Source of the DNA: an uncultured Acetobacteraceae bacterium
GTDB lineage: Bacteria; Pseudomonadota; Alphaproteobacteria; Acetobacterales; Acetobacteraceae
Assembly: GCA_903839965.1 (NCBI GenBank)
Contig: CAIMEK010000301.1
Location: 1-14,637 of the forward strand
Direction of reading: 5' to 3'
DNA length: 14,637 nt
The position numbers and the translations under genes were made by a program. The notes beneath the pieces are model-generated. The model saw only the letters and a list, made by a program, of their open reading frames with translations. It ran no database searches and was not told the origin of the DNA. Shown here in pieces: positions 7,898-14,421 of the stretch (the first letter of the stretch is position 1; each line of letters opens with the position of its first letter).

Positions 7898-7903
7898 CTC
7901 CTT
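7898..7903 (-). promoter_or_regulatory. Ribosome-binding site that fixes the TTG start of the LacI-type gene
   Basis: On the minus strand AAGGAG lies six bases before TTG at 7891-7889. With no ATG or GTG available upstream in frame, this site supports TTG as the true initiation codon. Confidence 0.7.
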
Positions 7904-7918
7904 CGAGCCCAGGTGGGC

Positions 7919-7946
7919 AGCGTAAGGCGCCCGTTTCCACCGTCAA
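7919..7946 (-). promoter_or_regulatory. Possible promoter of the LacI-type gene
   Basis: On the minus strand TTGACG (7946-7941) is a good -35 match, and 16 bases later TACGCT (7924-7919) is a poor -10 (three of six). Distance to the TTG start would give a leader of about 20 bases. The weak -10 keeps this tentative. Confidence 0.3.
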
Positions 7947-7979
7947 CAGGTTCCCCTTCCCTGGCCCGGAAAAAATACT

Positions 7980-7991
7980 TGAAAGCTTTCA
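7980..7991. promoter_or_regulatory. Candidate LacI-family operator, perfect 12-bp palindrome
   Basis: TGAAAGCTTTCA is a perfect palindrome in the AT-richest stretch of the region between the divergent regulator and importer genes, 54 bases before the importer start. It resembles LacI-family operators such as TGAAA-N4-TTTCA-like sites but is two bases shorter at the centre (GC only). It overlaps TTGAAA (7979-7984), a -35-like hexamer on the plus strand, though no good -10 follows at normal spacing. Binding is inferred, not shown. Confidence 0.55.
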
Positions 7992-8018
7992 GAACTCGGC
8001 GCACCCTGCCGGCATGAT

Positions 8019-8036
8019 CTGATCGCTTCGAATCAG
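8019..8036. promoter_or_regulatory. Second inverted repeat upstream of the importer operon
   Basis: CTGAT (8019-8023) and ATCAG (8032-8036) form 5-bp arms around eight bases. It lies immediately before the ribosome site of the first permease gene. It could be an auxiliary operator or chance; the arms are short and differ from the 7980-7991 palindrome. Confidence 0.25.
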
Positions 8037-8038
8037 GC

Positions 8039-8043
8039 GGAGG
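8039..8043 (+). promoter_or_regulatory. Ribosome-binding site choosing between two ATG starts
   Basis: GGAGG ends at 8043. It is two bases from the ATG at 8046 and five from the in-frame ATG at 8049. The spacing favours initiation at 8049, one codon later than the longest frame. Confidence 0.6.
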
Positions 8044-8045
8044 AA

Positions 8046-9020
8046 ATGATGGCGCCTGGCGCACGGCCCGATCCGGCGCGTGGCATCGCCGTGCGATCGG
8101 TTTCTGTTGCGTCGGCCGGCTTGCGGGCGCCCCCACACACGGCAGGCCATTGGCGGATCCACCTGCTGCCTTACGCCTTCGTGGCGCCGATCGGGCTGCT
8201 GCTGCTCTCCATCAGCTTCTATCCCAGCCTTTACGCGGTGTGGTTTTCCTTCACCAACGCCTCGCTGCTGCGCCTCGCCCAGACCAGCTTCGTCGGCTTC
8301 CGCAACATCGCCCGGCTGGCCAATGATTCGATTTTCCTGTGGGGCTTGTGGCGAACCCTGCGCTGGGACCTGGTGGTGGTGTTGTCGCAGCTCGCCATCG
8401 CCCTGCCGGTGGCGTTGTTCCTCAACCAGCGCTTCTGGGGGCGCGGCCTAACGCGGGCCGCCGTCGTGGTGCCCTATATCGTGCCCCCGGCCGTCACCGC
8501 CCTGCTGTGGCTCTACATGTTCGACGGCAGCTTCGGCATCGTCAACGAGGTGCTGGTGACGTTGGGCGTGCTGCAGGACAACTTCGCGTTCCTGAGCGCT
8601 TCCATCGCCAGCTTTTTCGTGATCGCCGGCGCCATGATCTGGTCCGGCATGCCGCTGATGGCGGTGGTGCTGCTGGCGGTGCTGCAGACCATCCCCGCCG
8701 AACTCTACGAAGCCGCCTCGGTGGACGGGGCCAGCGCCTGGCAGAAGTTTCGCCGGATCACGCTGCCGCACCTGGTCCCGACCATCGCCTTCCTGCTGCT
8801 GCTGCGCACGATCTGGATGTCCAACCATATCGACATGATCTTCATCATGACGCGCGGCGGTCCCGGCTTCAACAATTACACGGAAGCCGTCTACAGCTTC
8901 ATGCTGACCCAGCAGATGGAAGTGGGCTACTCCTCCGCCGTCGCCGTTGCCCTCGCCTTGCTGCTGATCGTGGCGGCCATCTTCTATGTGCGCCACCTTG
9001 CCCGGGAGGTGCTGGCATGA
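8046..9020 (+). CDS. Sugar-type ABC transporter permease (MalF/UgpA-like)
   Basis: This is an inner-membrane subunit of a CUT1-type ABC importer, 324 residues (323 if the better-spaced ATG at 8049 is used). After a polar cytoplasmic N-terminus of about 36 residues, there are six hydrophobic segments, the first near LLPYAFVAPIGLLLL, a typical MalF/UgpA opening. The EAA loop that docks on the ATPase is clear: YEAASVDGASAWQKFRRI (Glu222, Asp227, Gly228) followed by TLPHLVP. The segment MTRGGPGFNNYTE near the C-terminus is also characteristic of UgpA/LacF-like permeases. It is the first gene of the operon controlled from the divergent region, and its stop overlaps the second permease start (ATGA). 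Family assignment is secure; the substrate is not deducible, and these permeases carry oligosaccharides, glycosides, polyols or glycerol phosphate. Confidence 0.95.
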   Translation: MMAPGARPDPARGIAVRSVSVASAGLRAPPHTAGHWRIHLLPYAFVAPIGLLLLSISFYPSLYAVWFSFTNASLLRLAQTSFVGFRNIARLANDSIFLWGLWRTLRWDLVVVLSQLAIALPVALFLNQRFWGRGLTRAAVVVPYIVPPAVTALLWLYMFDGSFGIVNEVLVTLGVLQDNFAFLSASIASFFVIAGAMIWSGMPLMAVVLLAVLQTIPAELYEAASVDGASAWQKFRRITLPHLVPTIAFLLLLRTIWMSNHIDMIFIMTRGGPGFNNYTEAVYSFMLTQQMEVGYSSAVAVALALLLIVAAIFYVRHLAREVLA

Positions 9021-9895
9021 CGGCGTTCACACCCGCCCGGGCCGCCCGCCACCGGCTTCGCAGCCTGGGGCTGCTGATCGGCGCGGCGCTGATCCTCACC
9101 TATTCGCTGGCGCCGATCGTGTGGATCCTGATCGCCTCGGTCACGCCCGAGTTGCAGGCCGACGTGCTGGGGGCGGCCTGGCAAAGCTCGCGCGCGGTCG
9201 AGTATTTCCCGCACCATCCGACGCTGGACAATTACACAGCCCTGTTCAGCGCCGTTCCGTTCGCCATCTATTCCCGCAACAGCGCGATCATCGCGGCGGG
9301 AACCATGTGCCTGGCGCTGACCGTCGGCAGCCTCGGCGGCTACGGCTTCGTGCGGTTCCGCTTTCGCGGGCGCGGACCGCTGCTGTCCACGATGCTGATG
9401 GCCTACATGATCCCCAGCGTCGTGCTGCTGGTGCCGCTGATGGTGCTGTTCCGGCGCTATGGGCTGATCAACACCTATCCCGGCATGATCCTGGCCGAGG
9501 CCACCATCACCTCGCCGTTCGTGCTGCTGCTGATGATCAACTATTTCGCCGCCTTGCCGGTGGAACTGGAGGAGCAGGCGCAGGTGGACGGTTGTTCCAG
9601 GCTGGGCGCGCTGCTGCGGGTGGTGGTGCCGCTGTCCCTGCCCGGCCTCATATCCGCTGGCCTGCTGGCCTTCATCATGACCTGGAACGACTTCCTGTTC
9701 GCCTACCTGTTCACCACCTCCGACCAGGTCAGGACGTTGCCCGTCATCATGCGGCTCTTCGCCATTGGCGAGCCGGCGGTCTGGGGCGTGAGTTCGGCGG
9801 GAGCGATCCTGGCCACCCTGCCCGTCGCTTTGCTGTTTCTCATCTTCCAGCGAATGCTGATCAGCGGCCTGGCGGCGGGCGCGGTCAAGGGCTGA
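9017..9895 (+). CDS. Sugar-type ABC transporter permease (MalG/UgpE-like)
   Basis: A 292-residue partner permease beginning in the ATGA overlap with the first permease gene. Six hydrophobic segments are visible, the first at LGLLIGAALILTYSLAPIVWIL. A family-typical extracytoplasmic stretch precedes helix 2 (PTLDNYTALF). The EAA loop is ELEEQAQVDGCSRLGALLRV (Glu185, Asp191, Gly192), with Gln at the position of the second Ala of the usual EEAA, followed by PLSLPGL. The C-terminus GLAAGAVKG is the standard ending of MalG/UgpE proteins. With the upstream permease it forms the heterodimeric channel. A four-base overlap indicates coupled translation in equal amounts. No ATP-binding subunit gene follows within the window. 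Confidence 0.95.
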   Translation: MTAFTPARAARHRLRSLGLLIGAALILTYSLAPIVWILIASVTPELQADVLGAAWQSSRAVEYFPHHPTLDNYTALFSAVPFAIYSRNSAIIAAGTMCLALTVGSLGGYGFVRFRFRGRGPLLSTMLMAYMIPSVVLLVPLMVLFRRYGLINTYPGMILAEATITSPFVLLLMINYFAALPVELEEQAQVDGCSRLGALLRVVVPLSLPGLISAGLLAFIMTWNDFLFAYLFTTSDQVRTLPVIMRLFAIGEPAVWGVSSAGAILATLPVALLFLIFQRMLISGLAAGAVKG

Positions 9896-9937
9896 CCCTC
9901 ATCACGCATGGCGATCCGATAACGGAAAACAACAAGC

Positions 9938-9943
9938 AGGAGG
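9938..9943 (+). promoter_or_regulatory. Strong ribosome-binding site of the solute-binding protein
   Basis: A full AGGAGG lies seven bases before the ATG at 9951, in an A-rich leader. It is the strongest ribosome site in the window, consistent with the excess of binding protein over permease usual in ABC importers. Confidence 0.75.
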
Positions 9944-9950
9944 AAAGACC

Positions 9951-11237
9951 ATGAAGGATATCAGCCGGATGCGAATGCCGCGCCGCGTGGCGCTCAAAAC
10001 CATCGGCCTTGCCGGTGCGGCCGCTCTCGCGGCGCCGGCCGCGGGCTTCGCCCAGGCCCCGGCGGTGCGGCGCCGCGTGTCGCTGTCCTACTGGACCTGG
10101 TCCGACAATCCGGGCCACCAGAAGATGCTGACGGACGTCGTCGAGCTCTTCAACAAGTCGCAGGAATTCATCACCGTCCAGCTCGATGCCGGCTCGCGCA
10201 CCATGGAGGTGCGGCAGAAGCTGCTGGTGGCCTATGCCGCCGGCGCCGCGCCGGACGTCGCCGGCGTGGTGCAGACCAATGTGCAGGAATATTTCGATAC
10301 CGGGGTGATGTCGCCGGTGGATTCCTATTTCTCCAAGTGGGACCAGAAGGACGACTACTTCCCCAACGTCGTGGAGTTCATGCACTCCAAGCCCGGCCAG
10401 CCCGTGCTGTATATGCCCGCCCGAATCCTGCCCTACGTGCTGTTCTATCGGGCCGACTGGTTCGACGAAGCCAAGCTGGCCCCCCCCAAGACCTATGACG
10501 AATTCGTCGAGGCCGCGCGCCGGCTGACCAAACCCGGGGAACGCGCGGGGGTGGCGATACGCGGCGTGGACTACTACGCCGTGCAGCCGATTGAACCGAT
10601 CTGGGGCAGCGCCGGCGTGCAGTTCGTCGACGCCAAGGGCAATGTCGATTTCGATTCTCCCGCGGCCATCGCGGTCACGGAGAAATTCGTCGGCATGTTC
10701 ACCAAGGACAAGTCCACCCAGCCCACCGCGGTGAACGACGGCTATCCGCAGATCTTCTCGCTGATGGAGCGCGGCCGCGCGGCGATGTGGCTGTACGGCG
10801 TGCACGCCCACCCGCAGCTGATGGCCGCTCTGGGCGACCGCATCCAGGCGGTGCCGACGCCGAATGTCGGGCCCAGGAACTGCATGCTGTCCAACCCGGA
10901 GGGCGACTTCATCACCACCAACTGCAAGGAAAAGGATGCCGCCTGGGAGTTTCTGCAATACCTGGGCAGCAGCAAGGCGGTGCCGATCACCGGCCAGGGC
11001 CGCGGCTACATGCCGGTGCGCAAGTCGCTGTCGGCCGATCCCTCCGTGCAGAACAACCGTTTCTTCAAGGTGGCCACCGCCGCCGCGGCCAACTGGTGGA
11101 CGCCGCCCTTCGCCGCCAAGGGCTGGGCGGTCTACCAGGACCGGATTGCGCCGTATTGGCAGCAGGTGCTGCGCGAAGAGATCACGCCGAAACAGTGGAA
11201 CCAGCAGGGCGCGAAGTTCCTGCGCGGTGAGGTGTAA
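9951..11237 (+). CDS. ABC transporter substrate-binding protein, family 1 (CUT1 sugar type)
   Basis: A 428-residue periplasmic binding protein that delivers ligand to the two upstream permeases. The N-terminus has Arg11-Arg12 in MPRRVALKTIG, then a hydrophobic Ala-rich stretch and AGFAQA, resembling a Tat signal peptide. Pro37 follows AQA, so cleavage more likely falls after Ala34. The mature part opens with RVSLSYWTWSDNPGHQKML, the usual first strand and helix of SBP_bac_1 proteins. It contains AYAAGAAPDVAGV, YVLFYRADWFDEAKLAPPKTYDEFVEAARRLT (partner-typical), and MERGRAAMWLYG. Aromatic residues such as Trp53-Trp55 and the Trp-Trp pair near TAAAANWWTPPF could stack on a sugar ring. The start is set by a strong AGGAGG seven bases upstream. 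A hairpin follows the stop. Ligand identity is unknown. Confidence 0.93.
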   Translation: MKDISRMRMPRRVALKTIGLAGAAALAAPAAGFAQAPAVRRRVSLSYWTWSDNPGHQKMLTDVVELFNKSQEFITVQLDAGSRTMEVRQKLLVAYAAGAAPDVAGVVQTNVQEYFDTGVMSPVDSYFSKWDQKDDYFPNVVEFMHSKPGQPVLYMPARILPYVLFYRADWFDEAKLAPPKTYDEFVEAARRLTKPGERAGVAIRGVDYYAVQPIEPIWGSAGVQFVDAKGNVDFDSPAAIAVTEKFVGMFTKDKSTQPTAVNDGYPQIFSLMERGRAAMWLYGVHAHPQLMAALGDRIQAVPTPNVGPRNCMLSNPEGDFITTNCKEKDAAWEFLQYLGSSKAVPITGQGRGYMPVRKSLSADPSVQNNRFFKVATAAAANWWTPPFAAKGWAVYQDRIAPYWQQVLREEITPKQWNQQGAKFLRGEV

Positions 11238-11246
11238 CGATTGGCG

Positions 11247-11272
11247 CCTGCACGGCCGCGCGGCCGGGCAGG
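11247..11272 (+). terminator. Intergenic stem-loop after the binding-protein gene
   Basis: CCTGC (11247-11251) pairs with GCAGG (11268-11272), then CGGCC (11253-11257) with GGCCG (11262-11266), across one A/G mismatch and a GCGC loop. No U-tract follows, so it is more likely a transcript-stabilising or attenuating hairpin than a full terminator. It sits between the importer genes and the catabolic genes. Confidence 0.5.
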
Positions 11273-11305
11273 ACGGGATTTCCGTCAACAGGAAGGAAAC
11301 GGGTG

Positions 11306-11767
11306 ATGCTAGGTGGCTATATCAGCGATCTCGACACGGGTGACGTGTTCGAGCCGGTCGAATACGAGCTGACGCCGTTCATATGCAGCGAATACGCACA
11401 CGGCGCGGAAGAGAACTGCGAACTCTTCCACTCCCCGCTGAATTCGGTCGGCCGGCAGGTTCGGCCGCCGACGATGATCCATGCCGACAAGATGCGGATC
11501 CTCGAAAAGAACTGCCTGAAGGAGCAGCGCATCGGCGGCATGAAGGGACCGGATGCGCGCATCCACTATGAATACAACGCGAAGTACCACAGCGCGGCCT
11601 ATGTCGGCGAAACCCTGGTGGTGACCGGCCGCATCGTCGAGAAATACATCAAGCGCGGTGGCACCTATCTCTGGTACTACCTTGAGGTGCACACCAAGGC
11701 TGGTCGCCTGGTTACCACCTATAACGACCTTACGCTGCTGCGCAACAAAGCCAAGGAAGGTGCATGA
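11306..11767 (+). CDS. MaoC-like hotdog-fold protein, FAS1-dehydratase-like (first of a pair)
   Basis: A 153-residue single-hotdog protein, similar in style to MaoC_dehydrat_N or HTD2-like dehydratases that hydrate or dehydrate acyl-CoA thioesters. The N-terminal part has YAHGAEENCELFHSP (Glu36, Asn37, His42), which may stand in for the D-x-N-P-x-H catalytic segment. GRQVRPPTMIHADKM follows. The second half HYEYNAKYHSAAYVGETLVV, then GRIVEKYIKRGGTYLWYY and LEVHTKAGRLVTTYNDLTLL, matches the late strands of the hotdog fold. ATG at 11306 has GGAAGGA eight bases upstream; the GTG three bases earlier is less likely. The stop overlaps the next hotdog gene. Single-hotdog proteins of this type usually pair with another subunit to form one active site, so the two adjacent genes probably make a hetero-oligomer. 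The specific reaction is not deducible. Confidence 0.78.
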   Translation: MLGGYISDLDTGDVFEPVEYELTPFICSEYAHGAEENCELFHSPLNSVGRQVRPPTMIHADKMRILEKNCLKEQRIGGMKGPDARIHYEYNAKYHSAAYVGETLVVTGRIVEKYIKRGGTYLWYYLEVHTKAGRLVTTYNDLTLLRNKAKEGA

Positions 11768-12216
11768 TGAGCGGCAAGCAGGCTTTGCCGGTCGGCTACG
11801 AGCTGGTCGGTCCGGTGCGCGGCATCACCATGGAGCGCATCGAGTGGTACGACAGCGCCCTGCTGTCGTGCTGCACGAACGAATTGCGCCAGGTCGGCTC
11901 GAACATCCACACCGACCCGGAATTCGCCAAGTCGGAAGGCTACGCGGTGCCGATTGCCGACGGCATGATCTCGACGAACTGGTGCTCGCAGATGCTCATC
12001 GAGCAGTTCGGCATGGACTACATCGAAACCGGCGAACTGCGTACGAAGTTCATCAAGCCGGTCGATGTCGGCGTGTTGCTCCACGCCAAGGGCCGGGTGA
12101 AGGAAGCCACGCCGCAGCCGGGCGGCGGCATGCTCTACGCGCTTGACGTGTGGTGCGAGGATTCCAACGGCAAGGTGCTCACCGTCGGCGACGCAAAAGT
12201 CGCAGTGAAGCCCTGA
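11764..12216 (+). CDS. MaoC-like hotdog-fold dehydratase (second of a pair)
   Basis: A 150-residue single-hotdog protein of the MaoC/(R)-hydratase group, acting on CoA thioesters in the cytosol. NIHTDPEFAKSEGY (Asn47, His49, Asp51) followed by VPIADGMIS matches the hydratase segment N-P-x-H-x-D...IAHGM. GELRTKFIKPVDVGVLL and the closing LTVGDAKVAV match the central and last strands. The canonical catalytic Asp, about five residues before the His, is not present (Val44/Gly45 stand there), and the IAHGM His is Asp. The partner hotdog may supply the missing residue, or the chemistry may differ. Two start codons occur in tandem at 11764 and 11767. The second has the better distance (six bases) from GGAAGG; the first overlaps the previous stop by four bases. 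A large stem-loop lies just after the stop. Confidence 0.8.
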   Translation: MMSGKQALPVGYELVGPVRGITMERIEWYDSALLSCCTNELRQVGSNIHTDPEFAKSEGYAVPIADGMISTNWCSQMLIEQFGMDYIETGELRTKFIKPVDVGVLLHAKGRVKEATPQPGGGMLYALDVWCEDSNGKVLTVGDAKVAVKP

Positions 12217-12221
12217 GCCTC

Positions 12222-12255
12222 CGGCCGGGCGGCGAAGCTTTTCGTCGCCCGGCCG
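12222..12255 (+). terminator. Perfect 15-bp stem-loop between hotdog pair and acyl-CoA synthetase
   Basis: CGGCCGGGCGGCGAA (12222-12236) pairs with TTCGTCGCCCGGCCG (12241-12255) through 15 pairs with one G-U and a four-base GCTT loop. It begins six bases after the hotdog stop. No U-run follows on the plus strand, so it could be a partial terminator, a processing site, or a 3' stabiliser that sets different levels of the genes on either side. Confidence 0.65.
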
Positions 12256-12294
12256 AACCATCCCTTGTTCCCATTGCACCGGAGTGGCCTGTCC

Positions 12295-14421
12295 ATGTCG
12301 TCCAACGAATTGCGGTTCACGGATGTCAGCGGTTTGCTGTATCCGAAATCGATCGCCGTGATCGGCGCATCGGACCGTCCCGGAAACATGGGCGGCGATA
12401 CGGTGGAGCGGTTGCTCCGCTTCCGATTCCCCGGGCCGGTCTGGGCGGTGAACCCGAATGGCGGCACGGCGCGCGGCATTCCCTGCCATCGCAGCATCGC
12501 CGAACTGCCGGCGGCTCCGGACTCGATCATCATGGCAATCCCGGCCGCCGCCGTCATCGACACGGTGCGCGAAGCCGCGGCCAAGGGCACGCGCAATGGC
12601 GTCGCCTATGCCGGCGGCATGGCCGAAGCCGGCGGCGAAGGCGTGGAACTGGAGCGGCGCCTGGCGGCGCTGTGCCGGGAGGTGGGCTTCGCGCTGTGCG
12701 GTCCGAACTGCGTCGGCATCCTCAACGCGGCAACGCCTGTCACTTCCACCTTCGCGACCGTGCTGCATGAACTGACGACGCTGCGCGCCGGCCCGATCTC
12801 CATGGTGACGCAAAGCGGCGGCCTCGGCACCAACGCTTTTTCGCTTGTGCAGAAGGCCGGCTTCGGATTCCGCCATCTGATCAGCGGCGGCAACGAAGCG
12901 GTCGTGACCTTCGCCGATTATCTCTACGCCCTGGCGCGCGACGAAGGCACCAAGGTGATCGCCGCCTACCTGGAAGGCGTGAAGGAGGGCGCGAAATTCG
13001 CCCGCGCGCTGGAGGAAGCGCGTGCACAGGGCAAACCGGTGGTGATGATCAAGGCTGGCGCCTCGGCGGCCAGCGCCCGCGCCGCCCGCGCCCATACCGG
13101 CGCGCTGGTGGGCGAAGATCGCGTGCTGGACGCGGTACTGCAGGAACTCGGCGTCATCCGCGTTCGATCCGTGGAGGAGTTGGTCGACGTGTGCCTGGTG
13201 CTGGCCGGCACGCCGATGGCCAAGATTCCGCACGGTCCGGGCGTCGGCATCGTCACCTTCGGCGGCGGCTTCGGCGTGCTGGCGGCCGACCAGGGCCTGG
13301 CGCACGGCCTGACCAGCCCGATGCTGGACGAGGAGCGCACCGCCGCGCTGCGGCCGCTGCTGGTCTCCGTTGCCTCCGCCGCCAACCCGATGGACCTGAC
13401 GCCGTCCACGGCGCTGCGCGCGGAAAGCCTGGCGAAATTGCCGGCGGCGATGGATGTGATCGCCGCCCAGCCGAACATCGAATCTCTCCTGCTGATGGTC
13501 GGAGGAATGGCCGCGCGGGAGAAGGAAATCTCAGCCGTATTCATGGATTTCTGGCACCACTGCCCGAAGGCGGTCGGCATCGCCTGGCCGGCGCCGCCCT
13601 CCGGCACGCTGGAACGCTTCGCCCAGCAGGGCATTGCCGCGTTCGAGGAGCCGGACCGCGCGCTTCGCGTGCTGGGCCGCCTGGCCGCGTTCGGCATGGC
13701 ACAGGCCCGCCCTGCCCGGCCCCCCCACCTGGCGCCGCGCGCCTTCGACTGGGCGGCGGAAGTTGCCGGCGATGCCTCTGTCGTCTCGGAAGATCGCTGC
13801 CACGCCCTGTTGCGCAAGGCGGGCCTGCCCGTCGCCGCCGGCGAGCTGGCAACCGACGAAGCCGCCGCACGTCGCATCGCCCGCGCGATCGGCCTGCCCG
13901 TGGCCATGAAGGGCATCGCCGCCCGGGTGACCCATCGCGCCGCCGCCGGGCTGCTGGCCGTCGACCTGCGCACCGAGACGGAAGTGACGGAGGCGTATCG
14001 GCGCCTGCAGGCGCGCGCCGAGGCGATCGGCGTGGCGCTCGATGGCGTCTACGTTCAGAAACTGGTGCGCGGTGGCGTGGAATTGCTGGTTTCGGTGTTC
14101 CGCGACGAGATGTTCGGCACCCTCGTCTCCGTCGGCAGCGGCGGCGGCATGACCGAATTCATCGACGACGTCGTCACAGAGCGCGCGCCCGTGGACGAAA
14201 CCGTCGCCGCGGCGATGATCGGACGCCTGCGCCTCTCCCGTCACGCCAAGGACGAGCAGGGCCCGCTCGACCCAACTCCGGCGGCATCGTTCGTCGCCGC
14301 TCTGTCCCAGCTCGGCGCCGGCGCTCCATGGTCGCGCTTCACCTTCGAGGTGAACCCGGTGAAATGGAGCCGCACCGGCGCGATTGCGGTGGATGGGCTG
14401 TTGATCGTGGAGCAACCATGA
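12295..14421 (+). CDS. Acyl-CoA synthetase, NDP-forming (acetate-CoA ligase family)
   Basis: A 708-residue fused alpha-beta enzyme of the ADP-forming acyl-CoA synthetase family, joining an acid to CoA at the cost of ATP through phospho-His intermediates. The CoA-binding Rossmann domain begins at SIAVIGASDRPGN (Gly24). The ligase-CoA domains contain CGPNCVGILN, VTQSGGLG (Ser174) and the phosphorylated-His motif AHTGALVG (His267). After a linker near residue 490, the ATP-grasp half has GLPVAMKGIAARVTHRAAAG (His547), GGVELLVSVFRDEMFG, GSGGGMTEFIDD and FEVNPV. The usual H-K-x-D-x-G-G around His547 is degenerate (HRAAAG). ATG at 12295 has GGAG ten bases upstream and fits the family N-terminus; a TTG at 12265 is less likely. 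The stop overlaps the next gene. It probably activates the acid released by the amidohydrolase or fed to the hotdog pair. Substrate unknown. Confidence 0.93.
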   Translation: MSSNELRFTDVSGLLYPKSIAVIGASDRPGNMGGDTVERLLRFRFPGPVWAVNPNGGTARGIPCHRSIAELPAAPDSIIMAIPAAAVIDTVREAAAKGTRNGVAYAGGMAEAGGEGVELERRLAALCREVGFALCGPNCVGILNAATPVTSTFATVLHELTTLRAGPISMVTQSGGLGTNAFSLVQKAGFGFRHLISGGNEAVVTFADYLYALARDEGTKVIAAYLEGVKEGAKFARALEEARAQGKPVVMIKAGASAASARAARAHTGALVGEDRVLDAVLQELGVIRVRSVEELVDVCLVLAGTPMAKIPHGPGVGIVTFGGGFGVLAADQGLAHGLTSPMLDEERTAALRPLLVSVASAANPMDLTPSTALRAESLAKLPAAMDVIAAQPNIESLLLMVGGMAAREKEISAVFMDFWHHCPKAVGIAWPAPPSGTLERFAQQGIAAFEEPDRALRVLGRLAAFGMAQARPARPPHLAPRAFDWAAEVAGDASVVSEDRCHALLRKAGLPVAAGELATDEAAARRIARAIGLPVAMKGIAARVTHRAAAGLLAVDLRTETEVTEAYRRLQARAEAIGVALDGVYVQKLVRGGVELLVSVFRDEMFGTLVSVGSGGGMTEFIDDVVTERAPVDETVAAAMIGRLRLSRHAKDEQGPLDPTPAASFVAALSQLGAGAPWSRFTFEVNPVKWSRTGAIAVDGLLIVEQP

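Noticed and set aside
10480..10487. C8 run in the binding-protein gene
   Set aside because: It is shorter, lies mid-gene, encodes Ala-Pro-Pro in a conserved-looking segment, and is expected at this GC content; weak case for slippage.
9885..11288. 467-codon minus-strand open frame opposite the binding protein
   Set aside because: No recognisable domain; the plus strand has a strong ribosome site, a signal peptide and SBP motifs.
12265..12294. TTG start extending the acyl-CoA synthetase by ten residues
   Set aside because: ATG at 12295 has a GGAG upstream and gives the usual family N-terminus; the extension has no ribosome site.
11719..13305. 528-codon minus-strand open frame opposite the hotdog and synthetase genes
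   Set aside because: It spans two real genes and an intergenic hairpin, with shadow-like composition.
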